Assembly (NCBI GenBank): GCA_958296065.1
Contig: CATQHX010000012.1
Coordinates: 1-61,645, forward strand
Direction of reading: 5' to 3'
Length of the DNA: 61,645 bases
Source of the DNA: Vicinamibacterales bacterium
GTDB lineage: Bacteria > Acidobacteriota > Vicinamibacteria > Vicinamibacterales > UBA8438
Below, in pieces: positions 54,607 to 61,645 of this stretch (position 1 is its first letter; every line of letters begins with the position of its first letter). A program made the position numbers and the translations under genes. The notes beneath the pieces were generated by a model. It searched no databases. It was given only the letters and a program-made list of their open reading frames with translations, and had not been told where the DNA came from.

Positions 54607-56015
54607 CCGACGGTTTGCGGATGCCGCCCGAGCTCATGCGGGAGCTCGCGGGGTACGTCACCGAGATTCTGGTCGAGCGGTGTCAGCGCCTGCCGGGCGA
54701 GCCGGCCTGGGATGGCGAGTTCGCGCAGGAGCTCGCGGCCCGGCTGATGGAGGCCCCGCCGGAGGGTGGCCGGGCGCCGCGCGAGGTGATCGACCGCGCC
54801 GTGCGGGATGTTCTGTTGCCGACCATGCGGCACGACCACCCGCGGGCGTTCGGGTTCGTGCCATCGGCGCCGACGTGGCCCGGCGTGCTCGCGGACTACC
54901 TCGTGACCGGCTTCAACATCAACGCGGCCACGTGGCTGTCGGCGAGCGGCCCGAGTCAGCTCGAAGCAGTCGTGATCGACTGGTTCCGTGGCTGGCTGGG
55001 ATACCCGAAGACCGCCGGCGGCGTGCTGACCAGCGGTGGCTCCGTGGCGGCCCTGGATGCCTTCGTGGCCGCGCGCGAGGCGGCGGGGAATCCGGCACGG
55101 GCGACCGTGTACATGAGCGACCAGGGCCACAGTGCCCAGATTCGCTCCGCGCGAATCATAGGCATACGCCCGGACAGGGTCCGCGTGCTGCCGACAGGCG
55201 CGGACTTCCGTCTTGCGGTGGACACACTGGCATCAGCCGTCGAGGCTGACCGTGATGCCGGGTGCACGCCCGTTGCCGTTTGCGCCGACGCCGGCTCCAC
55301 CAGCACCGGAGCCGTCGATCCCCTGGACGCTATCGCGGACTTCTGCGAGGCGCATGGAATCTGGCTGCATGTCGATGCGGCGTATGGCGGTTTCGCGGCC
55401 ATCACCGAACCCGGGGCGAGCCTGCTCCGGGGGATCGAGCGGGCCGACTCCATTGGCATCGATCCACACAAGTGGTTCTTCCAGCCGTACGACACGGGTT
55501 GTCTGCTGGTCCGGGACGCCCGGATGCTCGAGCGGGCCTTCGCGATCCACCATGACGTGCTGCAGGATTCGGTGTGGGGCGCCAACCATCCGAATCAGGC
55601 GGATCGCGGACTGCAACTGAGTCGTCGCGATCGTGCCCTGAAGATCTGGATGTCGGTGCAGGTCTTCGGCATGGCCGCGTTTCGGGACGCAGTGCGGCAG
55701 GGGATCGAGCTGGCCGAGCGCGCTGCAGGGTACGTTGCGGACAGCTCTGTCCTGGAGCTCATGACGCCTGCCTCGCTGGGAATCCTCTGCTTCCGGGTCA
55801 ACCCGGGCGAAGGCGCGGACGATGAGCGGTCGCTCCACCGGCTCAACCGGAAGGTGCTCGCCCGCGTGTTCTGGGAGGATCGCGCGTTCATATCGTCGAC
55901 CCTGCTGCGCAGGCAGTTCGCGCTTCGGATGTGCGTGATCAACCACACCACGACGTGGGACGACGTCCGTGAGACGCTCGAGACGATCGAGCGTTTCGGC
56001 AGGGAGGCCCTGTGA
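54603..56015 (+). CDS. PLP-dependent group II amino-acid decarboxylase
   Basis: A 470-residue decarboxylase of the aromatic-L-amino-acid/glutamate type. The PLP lysine is K290 in DPHKWFFQPYDTGCLL; LHVDAAYGGFAAITEPG holds the PLP-pyridine aspartate, and LTSGGSVAALDAFVAARE the phosphate-binding Ser/Gly region. The N terminus (PPELMRELAGYVTEILVERC) is typical of the bacterial subgroup. Substrate (Tyr, Trp, Phe, Glu or other) cannot be read with confidence. Start coupled to a 26-codon ORF. Confidence 0.9.
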   Translation: MTDGLRMPPELMRELAGYVTEILVERCQRLPGEPAWDGEFAQELAARLMEAPPEGGRAPREVIDRAVRDVLLPTMRHDHPRAFGFVPSAPTWPGVLADYLVTGFNINAATWLSASGPSQLEAVVIDWFRGWLGYPKTAGGVLTSGGSVAALDAFVAAREAAGNPARATVYMSDQGHSAQIRSARIIGIRPDRVRVLPTGADFRLAVDTLASAVEADRDAGCTPVAVCADAGSTSTGAVDPLDAIADFCEAHGIWLHVDAAYGGFAAITEPGASLLRGIERADSIGIDPHKWFFQPYDTGCLLVRDARMLERAFAIHHDVLQDSVWGANHPNQADRGLQLSRRDRALKIWMSVQVFGMAAFRDAVRQGIELAERAAGYVADSSVLELMTPASLGILCFRVNPGEGADDERSLHRLNRKVLARVFWEDRAFISSTLLRRQFALRMCVINHTTTWDDVRETLETIERFGREAL

Positions 56016-56043
56016 GGCGATCCCATCGGTTAACATGGGCGCG

Positions 56044-57135
56044 ATGACGCGCGTCGCGTGGTGGATGCTGATCGGCGCAGCCTTCGCTGCCGTGGGTCCG
56101 GCGCGGGTGAACGCGCATCCGGCGCCGTTCAGCTTCGTCGACCTGCGGCTCGCGTCCGGAACGCTCGACGTGACGGTGGTCGCGCACGTCTGGGACGTCG
56201 CCTACGAGTTCGACATCGAGGATCCGGCCCTGGTGCTGAATCCGGACATCCTGCGGCCGCGGGGAGAGCGGCTCGGGGCGCTGGTCGGCGAGCGCCTGCG
56301 GTTGACGGTGGACGGGCGCCGCCTCGACCTGAACAGCTGGTCGGATCCGGAGATCCTGCGGGATCGGCAGTCGGTGCGCCTGCAGGCTCGCCGGCCGCTC
56401 GATGCCGGCGTCGGTGCGGTCGTCGTGTCGGCGGAGCTCTTCCCGTACGACCCGAATCACCAGACGTTCCTGAACATCTACGAGAACGCCGAACTGACGA
56501 CGCAGGCGATCCTCGGCGGCGCCGAGACGGAGTACGAGTATTTCCTCGGCACCCGGCAGGGCGTCTGGGCCGTGCTCCAGAGGTTCGTCCCGTCGGGCGT
56601 GCACCACATCCTGATCGGGCCGGATCACCTGCTGTTCCTCATCGGGTTGCTCCTGCTCGGGGGGAGCATCCGGCAACTGCTGTTCGTGGTCACCGCGTTC
56701 ACCGTCGCCCACAGCATCACCCTGTCGCTGGCGGTGCTGAACGTCGTGACGCCGCCGGCCCGGCTGGTGGAGCCGATCATCGCGCTGAGCATCGTCTACG
56801 TCGGGCTCGACAACCTGCTGGCGCGCGGCGGGCGGGACATGCGGATCTGGATCGCGCTGGTGTTCGGGTTGATCCACGGCTTCGGGTTCGCGAGCGTGCT
56901 GCGCGAGATGGGGCTGCCGAGCGGGGCGCTCGGGTGGTCGCTGTTCTCGTTCAACTTCGGGGTCGAGTTGGGGCAGCTCGCTGTCGTCCTGGTGGTAGCG
57001 GCGATACTCTGGAGGATCCGGGCCTACAGCGCGGTGGCCGGCCAGCGGATCGCGGTTGCCGGGTCGATTGCGGTGATTGCTGCCGGCGCGTTCTGGTTCG
57101 TGGAGCGGGTATTTCTGTCGGGAGGCATGGCATGA
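56044..57135 (+). CDS. HupE/UreJ_2-family membrane protein
   Basis: A 363-residue protein. A signal peptide (cleavage near RVNAHPA) leads to a periplasmic beta-rich region (about residues 25-185), then a seven-helix HupE/UreJ_2 domain: SGVHHILIGPDHLLFLIGLL, AFTVAHSITLSLAVLN and FGLIHGFGFASVLREMGL hold the conserved His residues. Such proteins are often linked with metal (nickel) handling but the role is not proven. An in-frame ATG at 56035 is possible. The stop overlaps the following MBL start by 4 bases. Confidence 0.88.
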   Translation: MTRVAWWMLIGAAFAAVGPARVNAHPAPFSFVDLRLASGTLDVTVVAHVWDVAYEFDIEDPALVLNPDILRPRGERLGALVGERLRLTVDGRRLDLNSWSDPEILRDRQSVRLQARRPLDAGVGAVVVSAELFPYDPNHQTFLNIYENAELTTQAILGGAETEYEYFLGTRQGVWAVLQRFVPSGVHHILIGPDHLLFLIGLLLLGGSIRQLLFVVTAFTVAHSITLSLAVLNVVTPPARLVEPIIALSIVYVGLDNLLARGGRDMRIWIALVFGLIHGFGFASVLREMGLPSGALGWSLFSFNFGVELGQLAVVLVVAAILWRIRAYSAVAGQRIAVAGSIAVIAAGAFWFVERVFLSGGMA

Positions 57136-58073
57136 GCGAGGCGAGATCGAGGAAGTGGGGTCGCGAGATGAAGCGGGTGATGGTGCTCGGCGCGGTGCTG
57201 TTCGTCGGCGCGGTGTCGCTGGCGGTGACCGAGGCTGAGCAGGGTGGGCAGGTCGTCGAAGTCGAGCGGTTGAAGGACAACCTGTACGTGCTGCGCGGGG
57301 GCGGCGGCAACTCGGCCGCGTTCGTGACCAGTGACGGCGTCGTGCTCGTCGATACGAAGGTGGCCGGCTGGGGGCAGCCGCTGATCGACCGCATCGCGGA
57401 GCTGACGCCGAATCCGGTGACGACCATCATCAATACCCACGCGCACTTCGATCACGTAAGCGGCAACGTGGAGTTCCCGGCGTCGGTCGAGGTGGTCGCG
57501 CACACGAACGCACGGCGGTTGATGGAGGAGTGGAACCCGGTAACCGGCTTCCCGGGCGACTTCCCCGACGTGTTCGAGACGAGCGGTGGCCTGGGCCTGC
57601 CGACCCGCACCTACGACGACCGCCTGACGCTGGGCAGCGGCGACGATCAGGTCGACCTCTATTATTTCGGCCGCGGCCACACCGGCGGCGACACCTGGGT
57701 GGTGTTCCCGTCCTTGCGGGTCATGCACGCCGGCGACATGTTCCCAGGCCGGCAGGTGCCGATCATGGACGCGAGCAACGGCGGCAGCGGCGTCGACTAC
57801 GCGCAGACGCTGCGCAACGCCCACGAGACGGTCACCGACATCGATCTGATCATCACCGGCCACAGTGCGCAGATGACGCGGAGCGACCTGGCGCGGATGG
57901 CCGACTTCGTCGACACCTTCGTCGGCGACGTGCGGGAGGCGAAGGAGGCGGGCCAGTCTGCGGCGGAGGTCGCGGCGAGCTGGCAGGTGCCGTCCGAGTT
58001 CGCCGGCTTCGGCAGTCCGGGCGCCGAGCGGCTGGAGGCCTACGTGCAGGTGATCTTCGACGAGTTGGAGTAG
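57132..58073 (+). CDS. Exported MBL-fold metallo-hydrolase (paralogue 3 of 3)
   Basis: A 313-residue protein. ATG 57132 overlaps the HupE stop and has GGAGG at 57121-57125; an internal ATG at 57168 would start right at the signal peptide (MKRVMVLGAVLFVGAVSLAV), as in the two paralogues, and may be used instead. The zinc site is NTHAHFDHVSG, with GRGHTGGDTWVVFP and ITGHSAQMTR further on. It is clearly closer to the protein at 6885 than to the one at 40075. Confidence 0.9.
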   Translation: MSEARSRKWGREMKRVMVLGAVLFVGAVSLAVTEAEQGGQVVEVERLKDNLYVLRGGGGNSAAFVTSDGVVLVDTKVAGWGQPLIDRIAELTPNPVTTIINTHAHFDHVSGNVEFPASVEVVAHTNARRLMEEWNPVTGFPGDFPDVFETSGGLGLPTRTYDDRLTLGSGDDQVDLYYFGRGHTGGDTWVVFPSLRVMHAGDMFPGRQVPIMDASNGGSGVDYAQTLRNAHETVTDIDLIITGHSAQMTRSDLARMADFVDTFVGDVREAKEAGQSAAEVAASWQVPSEFAGFGSPGAERLEAYVQVIFDELE

Positions 58074-58077
58074 CGCC

Positions 58078-58548
58078 ATGAGACGGCAGCACCGCGGTGA
58101 GAGGTCCATCGGCTTGGCGGGCAGGCAGGCGCCAAGTGTGCCGGGGCGTCTCGCTCTGGTCTGGATGGTCGCGGCGGTGGCGGCCGGGTGCGCCGCCGCC
58201 GTCGAGCCGGGAGCCGACAATCTGAGGGCGTCGTTCGCGGCGCAGATTGGGAGTGTCGACTCGGTCGGCGGCGTCGAGCAGACCGGGGATGGGCTGACAT
58301 TCACCGAGACGCAGGCGGACGGCACCGAGGTGCAGTGGCGGGTCACGGTCGATTCGGCGGTGGTCGAGGGGCCGGCGGTCGAGGGAGCGCCGATCCAGGG
58401 ACACGTCGTCTCTTCGTGGCACGCCGACGGCGAGCTGATCGAGCCGCTCGGGTCGATGTCGCGGCTGCCCGACGCGTTTCTCGAGGCGGGCATCGCTCAG
58501 GAGTGCTACGCCCTGTGGAACGAAGAGACCGGACGCTGGGGATGGTGA
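58078..58548 (+). CDS. Hypothetical lipoprotein
   Basis: A 156-residue protein with a lipoprotein signal (ALVWMVAAVAAGC, cysteine at about residue 38). No domain is recognised; the mature part is acidic and beta-rich (DGLTFTETQADGTEVQWRVT). It begins 4 bases after the MBL gene and overlaps the next gene by 7 bases, so it is in the same operon. Confidence 0.7.
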   Translation: MRRQHRGERSIGLAGRQAPSVPGRLALVWMVAAVAAGCAAAVEPGADNLRASFAAQIGSVDSVGGVEQTGDGLTFTETQADGTEVQWRVTVDSAVVEGPAVEGAPIQGHVVSSWHADGELIEPLGSMSRLPDAFLEAGIAQECYALWNEETGRWGW

Positions 58549-58989
58549 CCAATCCCGACGCGCCTCTGCGGGTGGACGTGGCGATGCCGCGGGATCTGTT
58601 CGACCGCCTGACCGATCACGACGAGGCGCCCAGATGCCGCTATGACATGGCGACCCGCCGCGCCGAGTTCGTAGCGGCGCCGTTGCTGTCGCACGAGTCG
58701 CGCGCCGCCGCGGTGGGGGAGCTGTTCTCTCAGATCGGATTCGCGCTCGATGACGCCGGGTCGCGGATCGAGGTGCTGGCGTCGCGCGCCACCAGGCGCG
58801 GACGGGTTTCGGCGCGTGACCTCGAGCGTGGTGCTGTCTGGCGTGACGCAATCGGCGCTCGAGAGACTGCTCGGCGCCCGCTCCGGGGCCGACCGCCGGT
58901 ATCACCTGCGGCGTCTGGCGGGCGTGGTTGCGTCGAACATGCACGCGCCCGCCGATAGCGGCGCGGTGGCCGCGGAACGCGGAACCTGA
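58542..58989 (+). pseudogene. Uma2-like protein relic, middle missing and frame shifted
   Basis: The frame from 58542 opens AMPRDLFDRLTDHDEAPRCR, then YDMATRRAEFVAAPLLSHES and SRIEVLASRATR, like the N-terminal part of Uma2-type PD-(D/E)XK proteins. At about 58800 the family-like sequence moves to another frame: VTSSVVLSGVTQSALERLLG followed by ARSGADRRYHLRRLAG, ending at 58989, like a C terminus. The intervening acidic catalytic block (about 80-100 residues) is absent. The Uma2 assignment is from motifs remembered, not a search. In its own frame the 58542 ORF runs to 58958. Confidence 0.5.
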
Positions 58990-59141
58990 CCTGGTGCGAC
59001 CTTGCGGTCGCGTCCGGGATTTGTTCCCCCGAAACGCCGGCAGGAGAGTAGACTACGCTATTCGGCTATTCGTTCGCCGGCGGTGCGCCACGTGCGGAGG
59101 ATGCGGGCCGGTCACGCCGCATCACAACCCGGGGTGGAACG

Positions 59142-61645
59142 ATGTGGAAGACCGCAGCCTGCGTCGTCGGATTCGGCGTCACGATAGCCTGCCCGGGTCT
59201 GCTGAACGTGCATGCCGCCGGCTTGGGTGGCGTGCTTCCTGCCGTTGAATCCTTCCCCGCGCTCGCCGCGCGAGTTGCAGCATTCCAGACGCAGTCATCC
59301 GTTTCCGAAGGCTCGACCGGCGAGGCGGTCCGCCCGGTTCTGAACCGCTACTGCGTCGGCTGCCACAACGAACGGCTGCGTACGGCCGGACTCGCGCTGG
59401 ACACGATGGACCCGGCGCGCGTCGGCGAGCATCCCGATGCGTGGGAGAGGGTCGTGCGCAAGCTGCGCACCGGCGCGATGCCGCCGGCCGGCCGGCGGCG
59501 GCCCGACGCGGCCACCTACGAGACCGTCGCCTCCGCGCTCGAGAACGCCCTGGACCGCGCCGCCGCGGCGGCTCCGAATCCGGGCCGCACCACCGTGCAC
59601 CGCCTGAACCGGCGGGAGTACGAGAACGCGGTGCGCGATCTGCTCGCGCTGGACATCGACGCGAGCGCGCTGCTGCCGGCAGACAACGCGGATCTCGGCT
59701 TCGACAACATGGCCGACATCCTGTCGGTGTCCCCTGCGTTGCTCGACCGGTACATCTTCGCGGCGCGCAGGATCAGCCGTCTGGCGGTCGGCGATCCCGA
59801 CATCGAGCCGACCACCGCGACCTACGTCGTTCCCGCGATGCGGTTTCAGGACCTGCGCATGAGCGAGGACCTGCCGTTCGGGTCGCGCGGCGGCATCGCG
59901 ATTCGCCACAATTTCCCGCTGGACGGCGATTACGAGGTGAGCATCCGGCTCCAGCGGCAGCTCTACGACTACGTGCGGGGCCTGCAGAACCGCCAGCAGC
60001 TCGAGGTGCGCCTGGACGGCGAACGGGTGGCGCTGTTCGACGTCGGCGGTGCACCCGGGACACCACCTCCGCGGACGTTCGCGGGGGCCGTGCTCGGCGA
60101 CCGGACGTGGGAGGAGTACGCGCTGCACGCCGACGAGGACCTCTCCGTCCGCCTCTCGGCGAGAGCGGGGCCGCGCGTGCTCGGCGTCTCCTTCGTTCAG
60201 GGCCGTTCGGAGCGCGACGGGGTGCTGCAGCCGCGAGCCACCGGCAAGGTGCTGGCCATCGCCGAGCGCTGGAGCTCGCCCTCCGAGGCGCCCGAGGCGG
60301 CGGTCGAGGAGGTGAGCATCGCCGGTCCGTTCGACGCCAGCGGCTCCGGAGAGACGCCGAGCCGCGAGCGCCTGTTCGTGTGCCGCCCGGCGGCCGCCGG
60401 GCAGGAAGAGCCCTGCGCCCGGGAGATCCTCTCGGCGATCGCACGGCGCGCGTTCCGGCGGCCGGTGACGGAGACCGACCTTGCCACCCTGCTGGGATTC
60501 TTTGCCGCGGGGCGGCGGACCGGCGGTTTCGAGACCGGGATCCAGCGGGCTCTGGAGAGCATCCTGGTCGATCCCGAGTTCCTGTTCCGCGTCGAGCGCG
60601 ACCCGGTGGACACGAGGCCTGGCACGATACATTCGGTCAGCGACCTGGAGTTCGCCTCGCGGCTCTCGTTCTTCCTCTGGAGCAGCATCCCGGACGACGA
60701 GCTGCTGAACGTCGCGGCCCGCGGCGACCTGCGCGACCCGGATGTGCTGCGGGGGCAGGTGCAGCGCATGCTGGCCGATTCCCGTGCGCAGTCCCTGGTG
60801 GACGGCTTCGTCCTGCAGTGGCTGGCCCTGCGCACCCTGTCCAGTGTGGTGCCGACGCCGGAGCTGTTTCCGGAGTGGGACGACAACCTGCGCGAGGCGT
60901 TCCGGCGGGAGACGGAGCTGTTCGTGGCCAGCCAGATCCGCGAGGACCGCAGCGTCCTGGATCTCGTCCGGGCCGACTACACGTTCGCCAACGAGCGGCT
61001 GGCCGAGCACTACGGAATTCCGAACGTCTACGGCAGCCGGTTCCGCCGCGTGACGTTCCCCGACGGCGTGCGCGGCGGCCTGCTGGGACATGGCAGCATT
61101 CTGACCGTCACCTCTTATCCGACGCGGACGTCGCCGGTGCTGCGGGGCCACTGGCTGCTCTCGCACATGCTCGGGGCGCCGCCGCCCCCGCCGCCGCCCG
61201 ACGTGCCGGCGCTGCCGGACCGCGGGGAGGGCGGGCGGCCCGCCTCGGTACGCGAGCGGCTCGAGCAGCACCGCGAGAACCCGGTCTGCGCCAACTGCCA
61301 CGCGCCGATGGACCCGCTCGGCTTCGCTCTGGAGCACTTCGATGCGATCGGCAAGTGGCGGGAGACCGGCGAAGGGGGCGATCCAGTCGATGCATCGGGC
61401 GTCTTCCCCGACGGCAGCGGATTCGAGGGGCTGGCCGGACTCAAGGCGATGCTGCTGAGCCGTCACGAGCAGTTCGTCTGGACCGTCACCGAGAAGCTCA
61501 CCACCTACGCCCTGGGCCGGGGCCTCGAGTACTACGACATGCCGGCCGTCCGCGAGATTATTCGCGAGGCGGCTTCCGACGACTACACGTGGTCGTCCCT
61601 GGTGCTCGGGATTGTCGAGAGCACGCCGTTTCAGATGCGGAGATC
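59142..61645 (+). CDS. DUF1592/DUF1588-type cytochrome protein, second copy, cut by window end
   Basis: An open frame from the ATG at 59142 to the window end (834 codons), homologous along its length to the gene at 9221. A signal peptide opens MWKTAACVVGFGVTIACPGL. The first haem motif is CVGCHNERLRTAGLALDTMD (C71), DUF1587 appears in VHRLNRREYENAVRDLLALD, DUF1592 in FASRLSFFLWSSIPDDELLN, DUF1588 with CANCHAPMDPLGFALEHFDA, and DUF1585 at the end. The last codons in view (VESTPFQMRR) match the end of copy 1 (VESMPFRMRR), so only a few residues are missing. A DUF1552 gene is to be expected just beyond the window. Confidence 0.9.
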   Translation, partial: MWKTAACVVGFGVTIACPGLLNVHAAGLGGVLPAVESFPALAARVAAFQTQSSVSEGSTGEAVRPVLNRYCVGCHNERLRTAGLALDTMDPARVGEHPDAWERVVRKLRTGAMPPAGRRRPDAATYETVASALENALDRAAAAAPNPGRTTVHRLNRREYENAVRDLLALDIDASALLPADNADLGFDNMADILSVSPALLDRYIFAARRISRLAVGDPDIEPTTATYVVPAMRFQDLRMSEDLPFGSRGGIAIRHNFPLDGDYEVSIRLQRQLYDYVRGLQNRQQLEVRLDGERVALFDVGGAPGTPPPRTFAGAVLGDRTWEEYALHADEDLSVRLSARAGPRVLGVSFVQGRSERDGVLQPRATGKVLAIAERWSSPSEAPEAAVEEVSIAGPFDASGSGETPSRERLFVCRPAAAGQEEPCAREILSAIARRAFRRPVTETDLATLLGFFAAGRRTGGFETGIQRALESILVDPEFLFRVERDPVDTRPGTIHSVSDLEFASRLSFFLWSSIPDDELLNVAARGDLRDPDVLRGQVQRMLADSRAQSLVDGFVLQWLALRTLSSVVPTPELFPEWDDNLREAFRRETELFVASQIREDRSVLDLVRADYTFANERLAEHYGIPNVYGSRFRRVTFPDGVRGGLLGHGSILTVTSYPTRTSPVLRGHWLLSHMLGAPPPPPPPDVPALPDRGEGGRPASVRERLEQHRENPVCANCHAPMDPLGFALEHFDAIGKWRETGEGGDPVDASGVFPDGSGFEGLAGLKAMLLSRHEQFVWTVTEKLTTYALGRGLEYYDMPAVREIIREAASDDYTWSSLVLGIVESTPFQMRR

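Overview
The window is GC-rich and densely coded on both strands. Its gene content points to an Acidobacteriota genome, most likely of the Vicinamibacteria type. This placement is inferred from gene families, not from a marker gene: paired DUF1592/DUF1552 genes, exported PQQ dehydrogenases, several exported metallo-beta-lactamase-fold hydrolases, PadR-associated ADOP permeases, BlaI/M56 regulation and an HlyD/MacB pair. No rRNA, tRNA, CRISPR array or complete insertion sequence was seen.

Layout. 1-6.8 kb: the end of gcvH, then gcvP (glycine cleavage), an exported PQQ dehydrogenase, an NHL-propeller protein and a DUF1499 protein. 6.9-9.1 kb: an exported MBL hydrolase, a HEPN/MNT pair and a PIN-toxin relic. 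9.2-14.5 kb: a DUF1592-type cytochrome, its DUF1552 partner and an ankyrin protein. 14.5-18.8 kb: an undescribed multi-pass membrane family with a potassium-channel-like pore segment, present as two intact copies plus a broken third copy whose halves are separated by vapBC and a GNAT gene. 18.9-20.4 kb: a BlaI repressor with three evenly spaced operators and an M56 antirepressor. 20.4-27.7 kb: a large metzincin-like protease, a Phd/VapC pair, an argininosuccinate-lyase-like protein with a signal peptide, a duplicated-half membrane protein and a lipoprotein propeller. 27.8-36.4 kb: an ECF sigma/anti-sigma/YbjQ operon, two ABC transporter loci and an HlyD/MacB pair, preceded by relics of PadR and ABC genes. 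36.5-39.5 kb: a collapsed minus-strand operon of a membrane protein, a Ser/Thr kinase with Sel1 repeats, an AAA ATPase and a PD-(D/E)XK nuclease. 40-46.2 kb: an MBL hydrolase, a quinoprotein dehydrogenase with a built-in cytochrome c domain and an M1 aminopeptidase lipoprotein. 46.2-47 kb: repeat-rich DNA. 47-54.4 kb: a very large surface protein with an internal beta-barrel, a four-helix membrane protein and a His-rich TonB receptor. 54.5-61.6 kb: a PLP decarboxylase behind a coupled 26-codon ORF, a HupE-like protein, a third MBL hydrolase, a lipoprotein, a collapsed Uma2-like gene and a second DUF1592 gene that runs off the end.

How it fits together. Most intact genes encode exported or envelope proteins: quinoprotein and cytochrome oxidation, periplasmic hydrolases and peptidases, TonB uptake and ABC export. 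That suits a heterotrophic lifestyle on complex organic matter. Between them lies a second layer of toxin-antitoxin pairs and broken genes.

The most unusual feature is that broken genes repeatedly keep both their start and stop regions while losing the catalytic middle. This is seen in an ABC ATPase, a PadR regulator, a Ser/Thr kinase, an AAA ATPase and a Uma2-like protein. The best candidate for an undescribed system is the collapsed kinase-Sel1/AAA ATPase/nuclease operon. The best candidate for an undescribed protein family is the channel-like membrane family at 14.5-18.8 kb.
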